DNA of 64,000 nucleotides from Haladaptatus pallidirubidus (GCF_020700235.1 NZ_CP085304.1:186001-250000); one strand, 5' to 3'; positions 27,284 through 36,060 are shown, counted from the first letter of the stretch. Program-made: numbers and translations. The notes: a model not told the origin generated them from the letters alone.

Positions 27284-29035
27284 TTAGTGATCATCGACGA
27301 AGAGATCGATGGTTGTGTCTTCGTCACTAACCGTTATGTCGACTCCAGTAAAGTCCCCATCGTCATCGGTTCTGTAGGAGAGATCCTCGATAGCAGTCTT
27401 GCCGCGACCAAACGTCAACCGAGGCAGTTGTGCATATCGCCTCTCAAATTCGATTGTACGCTTCTTACTGTTCGAGCCTGTCGATAGCTCCCGATACGTT
27501 CCTGCCGGTGGGGTATGATCTCGAACTATTGATGTCGGACTTGTGATTTCCCATGGGTTATCTCCATCAGCCAAGTTGTTTTCGTAGATATTGTTACCAG
27601 CATTGGTGCTTTCTACGATCGCCACGGTCTCATTTTGCCGAATTGTGTTTCCACGTACTCGATTTTCAGTGTCGTCAATTTTGATTGCCGGATATGTCTT
27701 CTTGGAGTTATCCTTTGTACAGAGTATATAGTTTGACGTAATGTCGTTGTCTGTCGCTGATTTCGAACCGCTTGATTTGATACCAACCGTTCCTATCTTC
27801 CGAAGATAGTTTCCTCTTATGACAATGTTAGACGTATTCTTCAACTGAATTCCTGTTTTAGTGGTTCCCGTGATGAGATTATTATCGACCAATCCGCAGG
27901 TTCCATCCACCAGTCGAACCCCAACAAGACCGGCTGAAAAAATACTATTGTTTTGAATGGCAAGATCCGAAATTTCACTCTTGATATGGATTCCGTGTCC
28001 ACTGTAGCTGTACAATTCATTGTTTTTAATTGCCAAATTCTCGCCTTTGGCAACATCCACGGCAATACCGGCAAACTGCTTTGTTTTCTCCGTTTTGAGA
28101 CCGTCAGATTTCTGCGTACTCACGTTGTTTTGAACGCTAATATTCTGAAGTTTTTCTGGCCCACGAATATGGCAAAATGATTTGTGCGATCCAAACCCAA
28201 CATTACCGAAGATATTCACGTACCCTTTATTCGTTTTGAGTGGTGTATTTCGCGCAACCCCGATAAGACTGCCCTCTGCACTGTTTCCGAGGAGATTGCC
28301 GAAAATCGAGACACTTTGGGCCGTACTGTTGTTCGAGCCGGGATACCAGAGATCACATGCAATCGGTCGGTCTAATCCTCGAGTGACGACGTTTCCAAAT
28401 ACTGTGAGCCGTTTGCCACCGAGTTGGATGCCTCGATCACCAAAATCGTGGATTTGATTATTAGAGATTCGGATGTCTGAACATTTTGGCGTGACGCTGA
28501 TCCCGCTCCCACCGTTACCATGCTTTTTGGGATGTGTTTTCCGAATTTGATTCCGCTCGATAGTCACATTCGTCGCGTTCCGAATGCTAATTCCATGGAG
28601 TCGATTAGCGCTTTTCTTTTGTCCACTTGGATTCCCATAATAACCGATACCGCGGATGTCGATCTCGTGACAACGACTGTGATGACCGATACGAATTCCT
28701 CCTACATTCGCACCGTTAGCGGGTTTAATGAGGTTTTGAACACCAGGGCCAACGACAGTGACGCCATCAACGTCTATATCAAGCCACTTTGTCGTCCGAT
28801 ATGGTGCGTTTTTATCGCTAATTTCAATCGTGTCTCCCGGCGTAAGCTCATCAAACGCTGTTTCGAGCTGTGTTCGTGTGGTAATGATCTCGGTATCGGT
28901 TCGTTGGTTTGACGACTGTGTTTTGGATGGTTTCATATTTGGTGATGAATTTTGGCTCACAAATTTGCAGCCTGAGAGGGTTCCCATTGACGCCGCAAAG
29001 AGTCCAAGCAGTTCGCGGCGTGGAAACGTGTCCAT
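27284..29035 (-). CDS. Right-handed parallel beta-helix lipoprotein
   Basis: Secreted surface protein of 583 aa. It begins with a Tat-type signal MDTFPRRELLGLF and a lipobox ending SGC (Cys23). The remainder is a ladder of short Asn-rich repeats (for example NVTIERNQIRKT, DIRISNNQIHDFG, ISVFGNLLGN, LAIQNNSIFSAG, NIVIRGNYLRKIG), the pattern of pectate-lyase-like or NosD-type beta helices. The C-terminal about 80 residues form a beta-sandwich-like tail. The ATG at 29035 is chosen since it opens the signal peptide. A polysaccharide-binding or -cleaving role is plausible, but no catalytic residues could be assigned. Confidence 0.85.
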   Translation of the reverse strand: MDTFPRRELLGLFAASMGTLSGCKFVSQNSSPNMKPSKTQSSNQRTDTEIITTRTQLETAFDELTPGDTIEISDKNAPYRTTKWLDIDVDGVTVVGPGVQNLIKPANGANVGGIRIGHHSRCHEIDIRGIGYYGNPSGQKKSANRLHGISIRNATNVTIERNQIRKTHPKKHGNGGSGISVTPKCSDIRISNNQIHDFGDRGIQLGGKRLTVFGNVVTRGLDRPIACDLWYPGSNNSTAQSVSIFGNLLGNSAEGSLIGVARNTPLKTNKGYVNIFGNVGFGSHKSFCHIRGPEKLQNISVQNNVSTQKSDGLKTEKTKQFAGIAVDVAKGENLAIKNNELYSYSGHGIHIKSEISDLAIQNNSIFSAGLVGVRLVDGTCGLVDNNLITGTTKTGIQLKNTSNIVIRGNYLRKIGTVGIKSSGSKSATDNDITSNYILCTKDNSKKTYPAIKIDDTENRVRGNTIRQNETVAIVESTNAGNNIYENNLADGDNPWEITSPTSIVRDHTPPAGTYRELSTGSNSKKRTIEFERRYAQLPRLTFGRGKTAIEDLSYRTDDDGDFTGVDITVSDEDTTIDLFVDDH

Positions 29036-29110
29036 ACAAAAATTGAGTAAGGTAAGTACTGTAATTCCTTTGCCCAAATGGTATTCATGTTCAAAATCAT
29101 TTGATATGAT

Positions 29111-29299
29111 TTGAAAATTACTGCTATCGATAGTGCTTGTTGCCTCGAATGTGAGAACACAACCATGACTGATGACGACGTCAGATTTCTTCAGACAAGT
29201 GAAAGCAAAAGAGGGTCGTCAGGGCTCGTCGTTTGTCCTCATTGTGATCGGGTAATAGGTGGCGTTGCAACGGCCTCATACGACAGTATCCTCTTCTAA
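29111..29299 (+). CDS. Small zinc-ribbon protein
   Basis: A 62-aa frame with CLEC (residues 11-14) and CPHC (about 42-45), followed by DRVIGGVA. Two Cys pairs at this distance fit a zinc ribbon. Start is TTG at 29111, giving both Cys pairs; the internal ATG at residue 19 would lose the first pair. It is divergent from the beta-helix gene (75 bases between starts). Confidence 0.55.
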   Translation: MKITAIDSACCLECENTTMTDDDVRFLQTSESKRGSSGLVVCPHCDRVIGGVATASYDSILF

Positions 29300-29375
29300 A
29301 ACGGAGTTTCCTGACGCCCACCTCTCAGAGAATATTATCAGAGTTCTCGGTATGCTCGATTATACCGTTGTAATA

Positions 29376-29402
29376 GAGGGGGATCGCGAACGCGACCCCC
29401 TC
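29376..29402. terminator. Hairpin, likely bidirectional transcription end
   Basis: GC-rich stem of 12 pairs with one bulged base and an AA loop. It lies between the zinc-ribbon gene and the convergent five-gene operon end (29569). No T-run follows, so its role as a terminator is inference. Confidence 0.4.
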
Positions 29403-29568
29403 TGTTTCGCAGAAATAGACGCAGAAATAGACACACTCCACCGTAGCCGTACAACCGTTCCCACCATGTCTCACCAGCAAAGCGGTGTGAATCTCTTGTG
29501 GTGGCGTGGTCCGAGAGGGGATTCTGCGAACCCCCGTGATTACAACGTTATAATCCGCTCTTTTGTGG

Positions 29569-30366
29569 TTAGATCCCTCCCGCGTTGGCTTCGTGGGCTC
29601 GCATCCACCCGGCGAGGTCGGGATGGGCGAACGTGATCTCAATATGGTGGCCACCGACACCCATCGCATCGTCAACCGACAACGTCCGTGATGTCTTGTA
29701 GGTCACGCCGGGCACCCGTTCGGCCATCTCCTCCATCACCCGATAACCGTCGTTCTTGTACGCACAGCCATAATGAGTCGCGACTTCGCGATAGCCTAAT
29801 CGTGCGACCATTACGTCGTTCGTCTTGGCGACGTTCTTCGCGTGCTCGAGGACGTCAAGGTACTTATCTTCGACCTGCTGACTCTCGGCACGTTTCTCGC
29901 GGAAATTGACGAGCTCGGTATTCTGTTCTGAGCGTTGCACCGTCTCGAAGAGTTGCCGACCTGCATTCGAGGCTTCTGCGACGAGGTTCGGCGAATCTTC
30001 ATCAACACTCTCCTCTGTCTCGTAATCACGCACGAGATTGATTATACGCGAGACCGACGCCCGAACTCGTGCATTCTTCTCCTCTACGTCGGTGAGGTCG
30101 TCGACGTCCGCTTCTAGTGACTCGGTCGTGTCTTCGAGACGACTGAGCTTTTGTCGGTCTTGACCATGTGCTTTCGTCGCTTCCGTGCGATAGTCTTCGA
30201 GCTCATCGACTCGCTGTTCAAGCTCGTCGATTCGCTCGTCTTTCTCGGCGACTTCTGCTTCGAGGTCATCAACACGGTCGGTAAGCGATTGGACGTGCTT
30301 GGCGAGGTCGGTGACTGAGACATTTTCGAGCGCACTGGAAGCTCCGGAAGTGGTGGTGTTACTCAT
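29569..30366 (-). CDS. Coiled-coil protein with C-terminal putative DNA-binding domain
   Basis: 265 aa, last gene of the unknown operon. Residues about 30-100 form a clear acidic coiled coil (VDDLEAEVAEKDERIDELEQ and so on). The C-terminal about 110 residues have YLDVLEHAKNVAKTNDVMVA, LGYREVATHYGCAYKNDGYR, VMEEMAERVPGVTYKTSRTL and AMGVGGHHIEITFAHPDLAG, which reads like a helix-turn-helix plus wing and is compatible with DNA binding; that is inference. Similar proteins are known to me only as haloarchaeal hypotheticals of mobile regions. Its start overlaps the upstream gene by 8 bases, implying translational coupling. Confidence 0.75.
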   Translation of the reverse strand: MSNTTTSGASSALENVSVTDLAKHVQSLTDRVDDLEAEVAEKDERIDELEQRVDELEDYRTEATKAHGQDRQKLSRLEDTTESLEADVDDLTDVEEKNARVRASVSRIINLVRDYETEESVDEDSPNLVAEASNAGRQLFETVQRSEQNTELVNFREKRAESQQVEDKYLDVLEHAKNVAKTNDVMVARLGYREVATHYGCAYKNDGYRVMEEMAERVPGVTYKTSRTLSVDDAMGVGGHHIEITFAHPDLAGWMRAHEANAGGI

Positions 30367-30766
30367 TGACGGGCACCTCCGTTTTGGCCATAGTGGCGTC
30401 TGCTGGCGTGGAGAGCCGAGGGAAGTGCGCGATGGTGGTGAGCGAACCGATACAACGAGTAGTCGTGTCAGTAGCGGTGTGGGTGTACTCGAGAACAGTC
30501 ATCGGTGAATTGGAGCGGCTGGCCGTGCAGTGGTAGGTGGCTTGTTGGATCTCGTCCTGTGAAGTCGTGGTGAGTGGCGGAGCCGTCAGGACAAGCTGTG
30601 GTGCGCGACTTGTTACGGGGTGTGTCTCTTGCACCGTGAGAATCGTCCGTGGGAGGTCAGTCGTCGTAATGCGAACGCGATCACCGGGTGAGAGCTGTTG
30701 GACGAGTGTGTCGGCATCGCGTGGATTCAGTGGCTTCGGAATGATCGAATGCTGGTCGGTACTCAC
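30359..30766 (-). CDS. Hypothetical protein of the 29.6-32.1 kb operon
   Basis: 135 aa, Thr-rich and soluble. The segments PKPLNPRDADTLVQQLSPGD, RVRITTTDLPRTILTVQETH and APQLVLTAPPLTT suggest a small beta-barrel in the N-terminal half. No family recognised. It follows the upstream gene with only two bases between stop and start and overlaps the next gene by 8 bases, so it is part of a tightly coupled unit. Confidence 0.7.
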   Translation of the reverse strand: MSTDQHSIIPKPLNPRDADTLVQQLSPGDRVRITTTDLPRTILTVQETHPVTSRAPQLVLTAPPLTTTSQDEIQQATYHCTASRSNSPMTVLEYTHTATDTTTRCIGSLTTIAHFPRLSTPADATMAKTEVPVNE

Positions 30767-30768
30767 GC

Positions 30769-31095
30769 CTACTCACCTCCCGTGGGGTTGGTGATGCACT
30801 CAACACGGGCATCCGTCCGAAGCCAGGTGTATCGACCATTTGGCGAGAGATCGTAGTGTTCGAGTGTGGCTTCGGTGTGCTCGATCTCGTCGTAGTAGGC
30901 GAACAGCAGACGATACAGGTAGTGAGTCGGTGTCGCAACGTATAGCACGTGCTCGCCGGGCTCTGGCCCTCGGCAGGTGAGTTCGGGCTCGCAGTGCTCA
31001 CATTGGTAGATGACGCCCGTGAGCGTGCGCTTTTGGGTGTGGATCTGGATCGGATCTGCACACGCCAATGCGAGGACCGTTTCCTGGTCGGTCAT
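30769..31095 (-). CDS. Hypothetical protein with CxxC motif
   Basis: 108 aa. The N-terminal half has a Cys set (IYQCEHCEPELTC) that could bind zinc; the rest (GEHVLYVATPTHYLYRLLFA, WLRTDARVECIT) is mixed alpha/beta. ATG 31095 is set by the ATGA overlap with the stop of the upstream gene. Longer upstream starts are not needed. Function unknown. Confidence 0.75.
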   Translation of the reverse strand: MTDQETVLALACADPIQIHTQKRTLTGVIYQCEHCEPELTCRGPEPGEHVLYVATPTHYLYRLLFAYYDEIEHTEATLEHYDLSPNGRYTWLRTDARVECITNPTGGE

Positions 31096-31472
31096 TGGTC
31101 TGCCTCCCGTTTTTCGCGAAGTCGTTGACAGAGTTGGCAAGGTGCGTATTGGTCGTCTTGTGCCTCTTTACGAGTGCAATAGGCGAGTGGATTGTCGGTC
31201 TGCAGCGTACAGTGTGGGTCGTTGTCCGCATCGAGTTCGTGATAGGCGAAGGCGTCGCCGACAAATTGATCGACGATAGCGACCGTCTCATCGGCAGGAT
31301 ACGGGTCGGCAGCGATGCGCTGATCGCGTTCGGCGTCACTGAGATTGCTTGTGAACCGGGTGGTACAGTAATGGGAGTCGGTGATCTGCACCGCGTAGGT
31401 TCCACAGTCCGGACAGCGTTCGAATGTGTTCTCGATCTCCTCGGGGGTGATCGAGGTGGACGTGCGGGTCAT
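31092..31472 (-). CDS. Hypothetical multi-cysteine protein
   Basis: 126 aa with two separated zinc-finger-like pairs: CPDC near residue 20 with a following Cys/His-containing loop (SHYC), and CQLC near the C-terminus (APCQLCQRL), plus HCTLQTDNPLAYCT. It could be a zinc protein acting on nucleic acid, by inference only. Its stop overlaps the next start as ATGA. No close family recognised. Confidence 0.75.
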   Translation of the reverse strand: MTRTSTSITPEEIENTFERCPDCGTYAVQITDSHYCTTRFTSNLSDAERDQRIAADPYPADETVAIVDQFVGDAFAYHELDADNDPHCTLQTDNPLAYCTRKEAQDDQYAPCQLCQRLREKREADQ

Positions 31473-31528
31473 CGCCCATCACCGCCGATGGCTGTCGCTC
31501 TCTGGGAAGGGCGTTCTGTGGGGGACAT

Positions 31529-32026
31529 CTACGCGCGCACCTCGGTTGTGGTGGTGTGAGTGGTGGCGTCGATCCCGTAGCACCGCTCGAGGATGCGTTG
31601 GTAGTGCGTGCGGGTTTCTGCGTGGGTTTCGCCCGGTGGTGTCGAAGGGAGGTTCGAGTTGCCCGTTTTGGTGGTGACGACCGAGCGGTAGGTGTCGGTA
31701 TCCTCGGGAATCTGGAATCCGTCCTCGTCGTAGTTGATCGGGAGGCGACGTTCGAAAAATCGCTGGCAGTCTGGCGTCGCGTAGATGCAGTAGAGGAAGG
31801 GCTCTTGGCTGGTGGTCTTGGTTCGGGTTTGAAAGCCCACGCGGAGTTCGACGAGGTACGCGCGGGTGATTGCCTCGTCGGTGATTTCGGGAGTGGGTTG
31901 GTCGGGGTCTTGGACGGCGGTTTCGGGTGTGGGTTTGAGGCACTTGACGGGATGGAAGGTTTTTGTGCCGAATTGGGCTTCGAGTGAGAGGAGCCCGCCG
32001 TTGGGTTTCTCGTCGAAGGACGCCAT
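31529..32026 (-). CDS. Hypothetical protein, first long gene of the operon
   Basis: 165 aa. Segments such as GLLSLEAQFGTKTFHPVKCL, ARAYLVELRVGFQ-type strands and QEPFLYCIYATPDCQRFFER look like a folded alpha/beta protein; the C-terminus is Thr-rich. The ATG overlaps the stop of the 23-codon leader ORF (TAATG), so translation is coupled. An overlapping frame at 31479-31943 is rich in Arg and His and is rejected. No function recognised. Confidence 0.75.
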   Translation of the reverse strand: MASFDEKPNGGLLSLEAQFGTKTFHPVKCLKPTPETAVQDPDQPTPEITDEAITRAYLVELRVGFQTRTKTTSQEPFLYCIYATPDCQRFFERRLPINYDEDGFQIPEDTDTYRSVVTTKTGNSNLPSTPPGETHAETRTHYQRILERCYGIDATTHTTTTEVRA

Positions 32027-32097
32027 TAGTCCTGTCCTCCGAAAACGGGTGGTTGGTAGTCGATGCGTTTTTCTACGGAAAGGGTATTGCTAGTCAT
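32026..32097 (-). CDS. 23-residue leader peptide ORF
   Basis: ATG to TAA, reading MTSNTLSVEKRIDYQPPVF plus GGQD. Its stop overlaps the start of the 165-aa gene (TAATG on the minus strand). The last codons also contain GGAGGA, a strong ribosome-binding sequence for the next start. Either a real micro-protein or a coupling leader. Confidence 0.5.
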   Translation of the reverse strand: MTSNTLSVEKRIDYQPPVFGGQD

Positions 32098-32198
32098 GCT
32101 TCGTCCCAAACGAAGCGCGGTCGGTGTCCTATCACCGGCCTTTCTGCGAAGGTAATCCGCGCTCCTCAGCTATTACTACGTAATTTGGCCACTTAATT

Positions 32199-32216
32199 CT
32201 TACCAAATATGGTAAG
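32199..32216. promoter_or_regulatory. Operator-like inverted repeat between divergent genes
   Basis: Seven-base perfect arms CTTACCA and TGGTAAG separated by AATA. It lies about 100 bases upstream of the leader ORF of the unknown operon and 55 bases upstream of the divergent small gene at 32271, a position suited to a dimeric regulator controlling both directions. Confidence 0.5.
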
Positions 32217-32270
32217 GCTTACTGTATTGGGAAAGACAAAGAGATAGGACAACATATTACCGAATGAAGT

Positions 32271-32504
32271 ATGAACAACTCCACTAAAAAGTCACATATG
32301 TCCGAAGGACGGGGACTTCTCACAGAACCCGAACGCAATGCTATCGCTGGAGACGCGTCAGACTCGTATCGGTATAAAACACGCTCATTCCTCAGAAATC
32401 GCATTGAAAAACTGGAAAAAGATATTGAAGTACTTGAAGAACACGACCCAGAATTGCTTGATGAACTTCGAGAGGTGGTCTGCGAAAATCAAAATGACGT
32501 ATAA
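32271..32504 (+). CDS. Small haloarchaeal helical protein
   Basis: 77 aa: MSEGRGLLTEPERNAIAGD, then SYRYKTRSFLRNRIEKLEKD and IEVLEEHDPELLDELREVV. This arrangement (an RGLLT start, an RYKTRSF box and a helical acidic tail) matches a conserved haloarchaeal small-protein type of unknown function, often near accessory genes. ATG 32271 or the internal ATG at 32298 may be used; the latter gives the more conserved start. Divergent from the unknown operon. Confidence 0.65.
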   Translation: MNNSTKKSHMSEGRGLLTEPERNAIAGDASDSYRYKTRSFLRNRIEKLEKDIEVLEEHDPELLDELREVVCENQNDV

Positions 32505-32753
32505 AGTCGGGAAGCATCTCGACCATTACGTAACCAACTCCTATTGCAATACCTACCATACCAATTATGACATTTGACATTATATTGTAGTAGTGGACGT
32601 AAGCCGTTGTTCCGATGCTTTCCTCTGGGAGATATGATCTGTCGATGAAAAAATTGAAGAAAGAATTGGCGTGCGTGGTGTGTCAAACAGATATCTACAA
32701 AAACTGAAATCGGATGCTCTTTTTGACTTATCGTCGGTGGCAACGGATTGCTC

Positions 32754-33530
32754 CTATCTTGTTCGCTTTTTCTGCAAAATTAGACTTGCAGTGAAGAACT
32801 CCAAGATTTCGTCGTAAAAAATACTCAAAATGAATGTCCGAAACCAGTCATAAAAGTCATTCATCTCTTTCTGGTAGTCTTCAGCTAATTTTGTAATAAC
32901 AATCTCTTCATCGAGTGATTCAAGAAATATTTGGACATCTGAATCCCAACCATTCCACTCCAACATTTCTTCTTTATCAAGAAAGAGCTCTAGTTCACCA
33001 TCTTTGTCCCCCTTCATACTTGTAGAGATATTTGCTGACAATGGAGGGATCCAGTTCTTCTGAGTGTAGTGTCGAATCTGTTTTAGAAGATTGACTTTCG
33101 TCTGAAGATCTCTTGACCTGATTTCCTCGAAATATCCAGATTTTAGTCCAGGCTTGTCGTCTTCGTGTCTATCTAGAAAAGTATAGGTATGTGAAATAAG
33201 TGTATGCACAGAGGCTGTATAATTGTGGAGACGTCTCAGGTATTCCCTGAAAAAGTCCTGCATCTCTTCGTCTGACTTTTTCATCCAGAATGTCGCGTCA
33301 TGTGCTACAAACTCATCCCGCTTCTTGGTTAGTAAAGTAAAATTTGTATTTACCATATTCAGCGTACTATAGAGCGATCGGATTTCGTTGAAAATCCTTG
33401 AGCCTTCAGAATCTAAACTAGCACTAACGAGCTCCTCACGTGTTCTCTCATCGGATTCGATAATCTCTTCTAATTTTCTGTGATCGAGTTCATCTTCGTT
33501 AAAGAAGTCACCTAAATTGTAGTCTGACAT
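32754..33530 (-). CDS. Hypothetical helical protein divergent from AlbA_2 gene
   Basis: 258 aa, almost entirely helical and acidic, no signal or membrane part. An IRHYTQKNWIPPL segment near residue 150 and a preceding long helix (YTASVHTLISHTYTFLDRHE) recall HEPN-like helical folds where an R-x(4-6)-H pair is catalytic, but a full motif cannot be shown. It is divergent from the AlbA_2 protein with 215 bases between starts. AT-richer than the operon to its left. Function unknown; a defence-type pairing is possible. Confidence 0.7.
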   Translation of the reverse strand: MSDYNLGDFFNEDELDHRKLEEIIESDERTREELVSASLDSEGSRIFNEIRSLYSTLNMVNTNFTLLTKKRDEFVAHDATFWMKKSDEEMQDFFREYLRRLHNYTASVHTLISHTYTFLDRHEDDKPGLKSGYFEEIRSRDLQTKVNLLKQIRHYTQKNWIPPLSANISTSMKGDKDGELELFLDKEEMLEWNGWDSDVQIFLESLDEEIVITKLAEDYQKEMNDFYDWFRTFILSIFYDEILEFFTASLILQKKRTR

Positions 33531-33745
33531 CGAATGTCAACATCTGAGTGTTCAGGTATCTTGAGTCTTCTTGACTATTCTAACCAATGTTGAAATGTCT
33601 CTCAAACTAGCTGCAATCACATCTATCTCACAGATTTATTGAGCCTTATCTACTGAACGAATCAACTAAGTTTGACTACTATAGGAGCGACAACCATTCG
33701 CACTGGGATATCCTCTTATGAATTGGATATCAATTCAGCAGTAAA

Positions 33746-35188
33746 ATGCGTCTTGAACAAGAAACGAAACGCCTCGTAGAACAGTTTGCTTCGGAGCCAG
33801 GAGTCGAATCGGAGGAATTGGATTTCAAATCAAAGGAGATCGTCAAGAGTTCCAATGGTCGAAAGAAGCTTGTAAAGGTACTCTCAGCGATGGCCAACCA
33901 GAACGGGGGAACGGTAATTATCGGGGTGAGAAATGAGTCGGACGATAGTATTCTCATTCAGGGTTTCTCGGTTGATTCCGAGGTTGTACAACATCTCACC
34001 CACTCAACACTCGAATACACAACACCTCCTGTTTCCGATCTAGTAGATGTGAACTTTATCGAGTATTCAGGAAAACGGATCCTTCGTATTGATGTGAACA
34101 AAGCCCGAGAGAAGCCTGTTCAATTCAAAGAGAATGGGGATTTCGTTCCATGGATCCGTGTTGGAGATGGTATGGATGAAATGACTAGTGACCAGATGCT
34201 CTCATTCTTCCAAGCTCGTGAACGTGAGGACTATAGCTTGTTCTCCTCCGAAATCGAACATCGCGTCAACGTTACAATTGACATCGATTCACAAGAAGAT
34301 GTACCCTCTCTTCCGTCTCCACCAAATTGGCTGATCACGACATCGGAAGGGCCCTCAATGTTTGTCTTTGGAGAGCCAGGGCTCTCTCATGACTTCGGTA
34401 AGTCTGTTCTTTATCACGTAGAGGAGCGAGTTCACGCGTCATCAGCTGAGGAAATATCGGAGATATTTGATGTGCTGGAACAAACCACCGGAACAAGCCT
34501 GTTCCCTTCACGATTAGGTTACGCGATTAAATTGGGAGACCGTCAAGTGATAGGCCGTGGCCATCGTTGGTTCGTTGAAGATTTGAAAAACATCGACGAT
34601 ACAATAGAGGTGTTAGAATCGTCGCATGAAAAAGAACCAGTTTCTAGTGCTCCTAGTGACCCACGGCCCATTGCGGTTGCCTATGTGGATTGTTCTGCAG
34701 GCATTTTTTGGATTGAAACTCGGTGGCAAGGTGAACAATTTTCGAGAACAAAGTGCGGGTTTGTCTTCACCGATATCCCATTTGACGATCGTGGTTACCA
34801 ATCGTTTTTTACAGAACTAGGTAAGCACCCCGAGGTGTATGAACAACGTCGAGGTTTACAGATGCTTACCGTAGCTGGAGAATCACAATATCTCGGGAAC
34901 CCCGAAATCATCAATATTAGCTCTCATCCTGACGCGTCAGAGTATATGGCTATTGACAACCCTTTCTATCATCGGAAAGACGAACTTCAAAACCAGGTCA
35001 AAGTCAATATTCCAGAGTACCTATTGAATCCGCTAGATGGGATCAATCGTATGCCTCTTTCAATCTCTGGAGGCTACTCTGAGGATGAGGAAAGGGCGGT
35101 AAAGTTCGATACCCTCTCTATGTTTTCGAAAAATCTCTTAGTGAATACTGTCTTTGTATCTGGTTGGTGTAGACAACAACGAGAATAG
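33746..35188 (+). CDS. AlbA_2 (Schlafen/AAA_4-type) domain protein
   Basis: 480 aa. The N-terminal about 150 residues are an AlbA_2 putative DNA/RNA-binding domain: ELDFKSKEIV, KLVKVLSAMANQNGGTVIIG, VRNE and the later strand KRILRIDVNKAREKPVQFK with WIRVGDG. The remaining about 330 residues match nothing I recognise, lack Walker motifs and contain a possible beta-rich core. AlbA_2/Schlafen-like proteins are often regulators or parts of defence and toxin systems. It is divergent from the helical protein at 32754. Role unknown. Confidence 0.8.
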   Translation: MRLEQETKRLVEQFASEPGVESEELDFKSKEIVKSSNGRKKLVKVLSAMANQNGGTVIIGVRNESDDSILIQGFSVDSEVVQHLTHSTLEYTTPPVSDLVDVNFIEYSGKRILRIDVNKAREKPVQFKENGDFVPWIRVGDGMDEMTSDQMLSFFQAREREDYSLFSSEIEHRVNVTIDIDSQEDVPSLPSPPNWLITTSEGPSMFVFGEPGLSHDFGKSVLYHVEERVHASSAEEISEIFDVLEQTTGTSLFPSRLGYAIKLGDRQVIGRGHRWFVEDLKNIDDTIEVLESSHEKEPVSSAPSDPRPIAVAYVDCSAGIFWIETRWQGEQFSRTKCGFVFTDIPFDDRGYQSFFTELGKHPEVYEQRRGLQMLTVAGESQYLGNPEIINISSHPDASEYMAIDNPFYHRKDELQNQVKVNIPEYLLNPLDGINRMPLSISGGYSEDEERAVKFDTLSMFSKNLLVNTVFVSGWCRQQRE

Positions 35189-35323
35189 CCTCATACATAG
35201 GGCTTCTCTGGAAGTCATTGGTTCTGAAACTCGGGATCTACCCATAAATGATTGTTCGAATAGACTGATAGGAGATTCTGAGAAGCATGTACCTGTCCAA
35301 AGATTTCGAAATCGAGGAACTAT

Positions 35324-35764
35324 TCACTGTGAACGTGCTGGTGACTCAGGCTCAGTTGGTGTCCCAACGGGTGTCGTGCTGCTTGTAGTACTAACCGAGG
35401 TTTCACGAACAACGACTGTTCCGGCAACACGATCGCCGAGGCGTTGGCGCTTGTCGGTCATCGCCATCGAGATGAACCCAATAAGGTAGTAAAATAACCC
35501 ATCAATGATTTCAAGAAGGTTGCGAACAACTGAGGAGCCGAGCGTGCACGGAGTCCCGTTCTCTTGGACAACACGGATACCGAATAATCTCTTGCCAATA
35601 GTATATCCATCCCAGAACCCTTCAATCAACAACCAGTAGACGAGGGCAACCAGTATACCGAGTAGAACTCCGAATCATCCTGTACCATTGATCCCGAGTA
35701 GCCCACCGAAAAAGCCGACCACGAATGCAACATTGAGATATGAATGAAGACTATGAATCGTCAT
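35324..35764 (-). pseudogene. RDD family membrane protein with in-frame stop
   Basis: Minus-strand reading gives YLNVAFVVGFFGGLLGINGTG, a TGA at about 35675-35677, then FGVLLGILVALVYWLLIEGF, WDGYTIGKRLFGIRVVQENG and TDKRQRLGDRVAGTVVVRE, the RDD core. The part after the stop (from about 35632) could still be made from an internal start but lacks a transmembrane helix. One substitution would restore the gene, so this is a recent lesion or a sequencing error. Confidence 0.7.
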
Positions 35765-36060
35765 CAGTAATCTACGTGGCTACCGTGGAGACGAAATGGT
35801 CGACAGATGAAAAGCTATGCTATCAGGCACTGTCTAGTTAAGAGATTCAGTGGTGGAGTGGCGTTTCAACGTCTCTGACGTGTGTGGCTAACCAACCACT
35901 TCATCTCATCATGACTAGGGTTTCGGTGAAGCAGTCGATTCTGGTCGTCTCAAGGTGCAGCCGATCTCATTATCAAGATTCAGTCGCTTACGAACAGTGC
36001 GAAAATCTCATCAATCGTATCGCTGTCGCTTGGCTTTCCGTATCTAGACAGTGCCTGCTA

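Noticed and set aside
29259..29636. 125-codon plus-strand frame
   Set aside because: Overlaps the hairpin and the end of the coiled-coil gene; composition not protein-like.
31479..31943. 154-codon minus-strand frame
   Set aside because: Arg/His/Pro-rich low-complexity text overlapping the more protein-like 165-aa gene.
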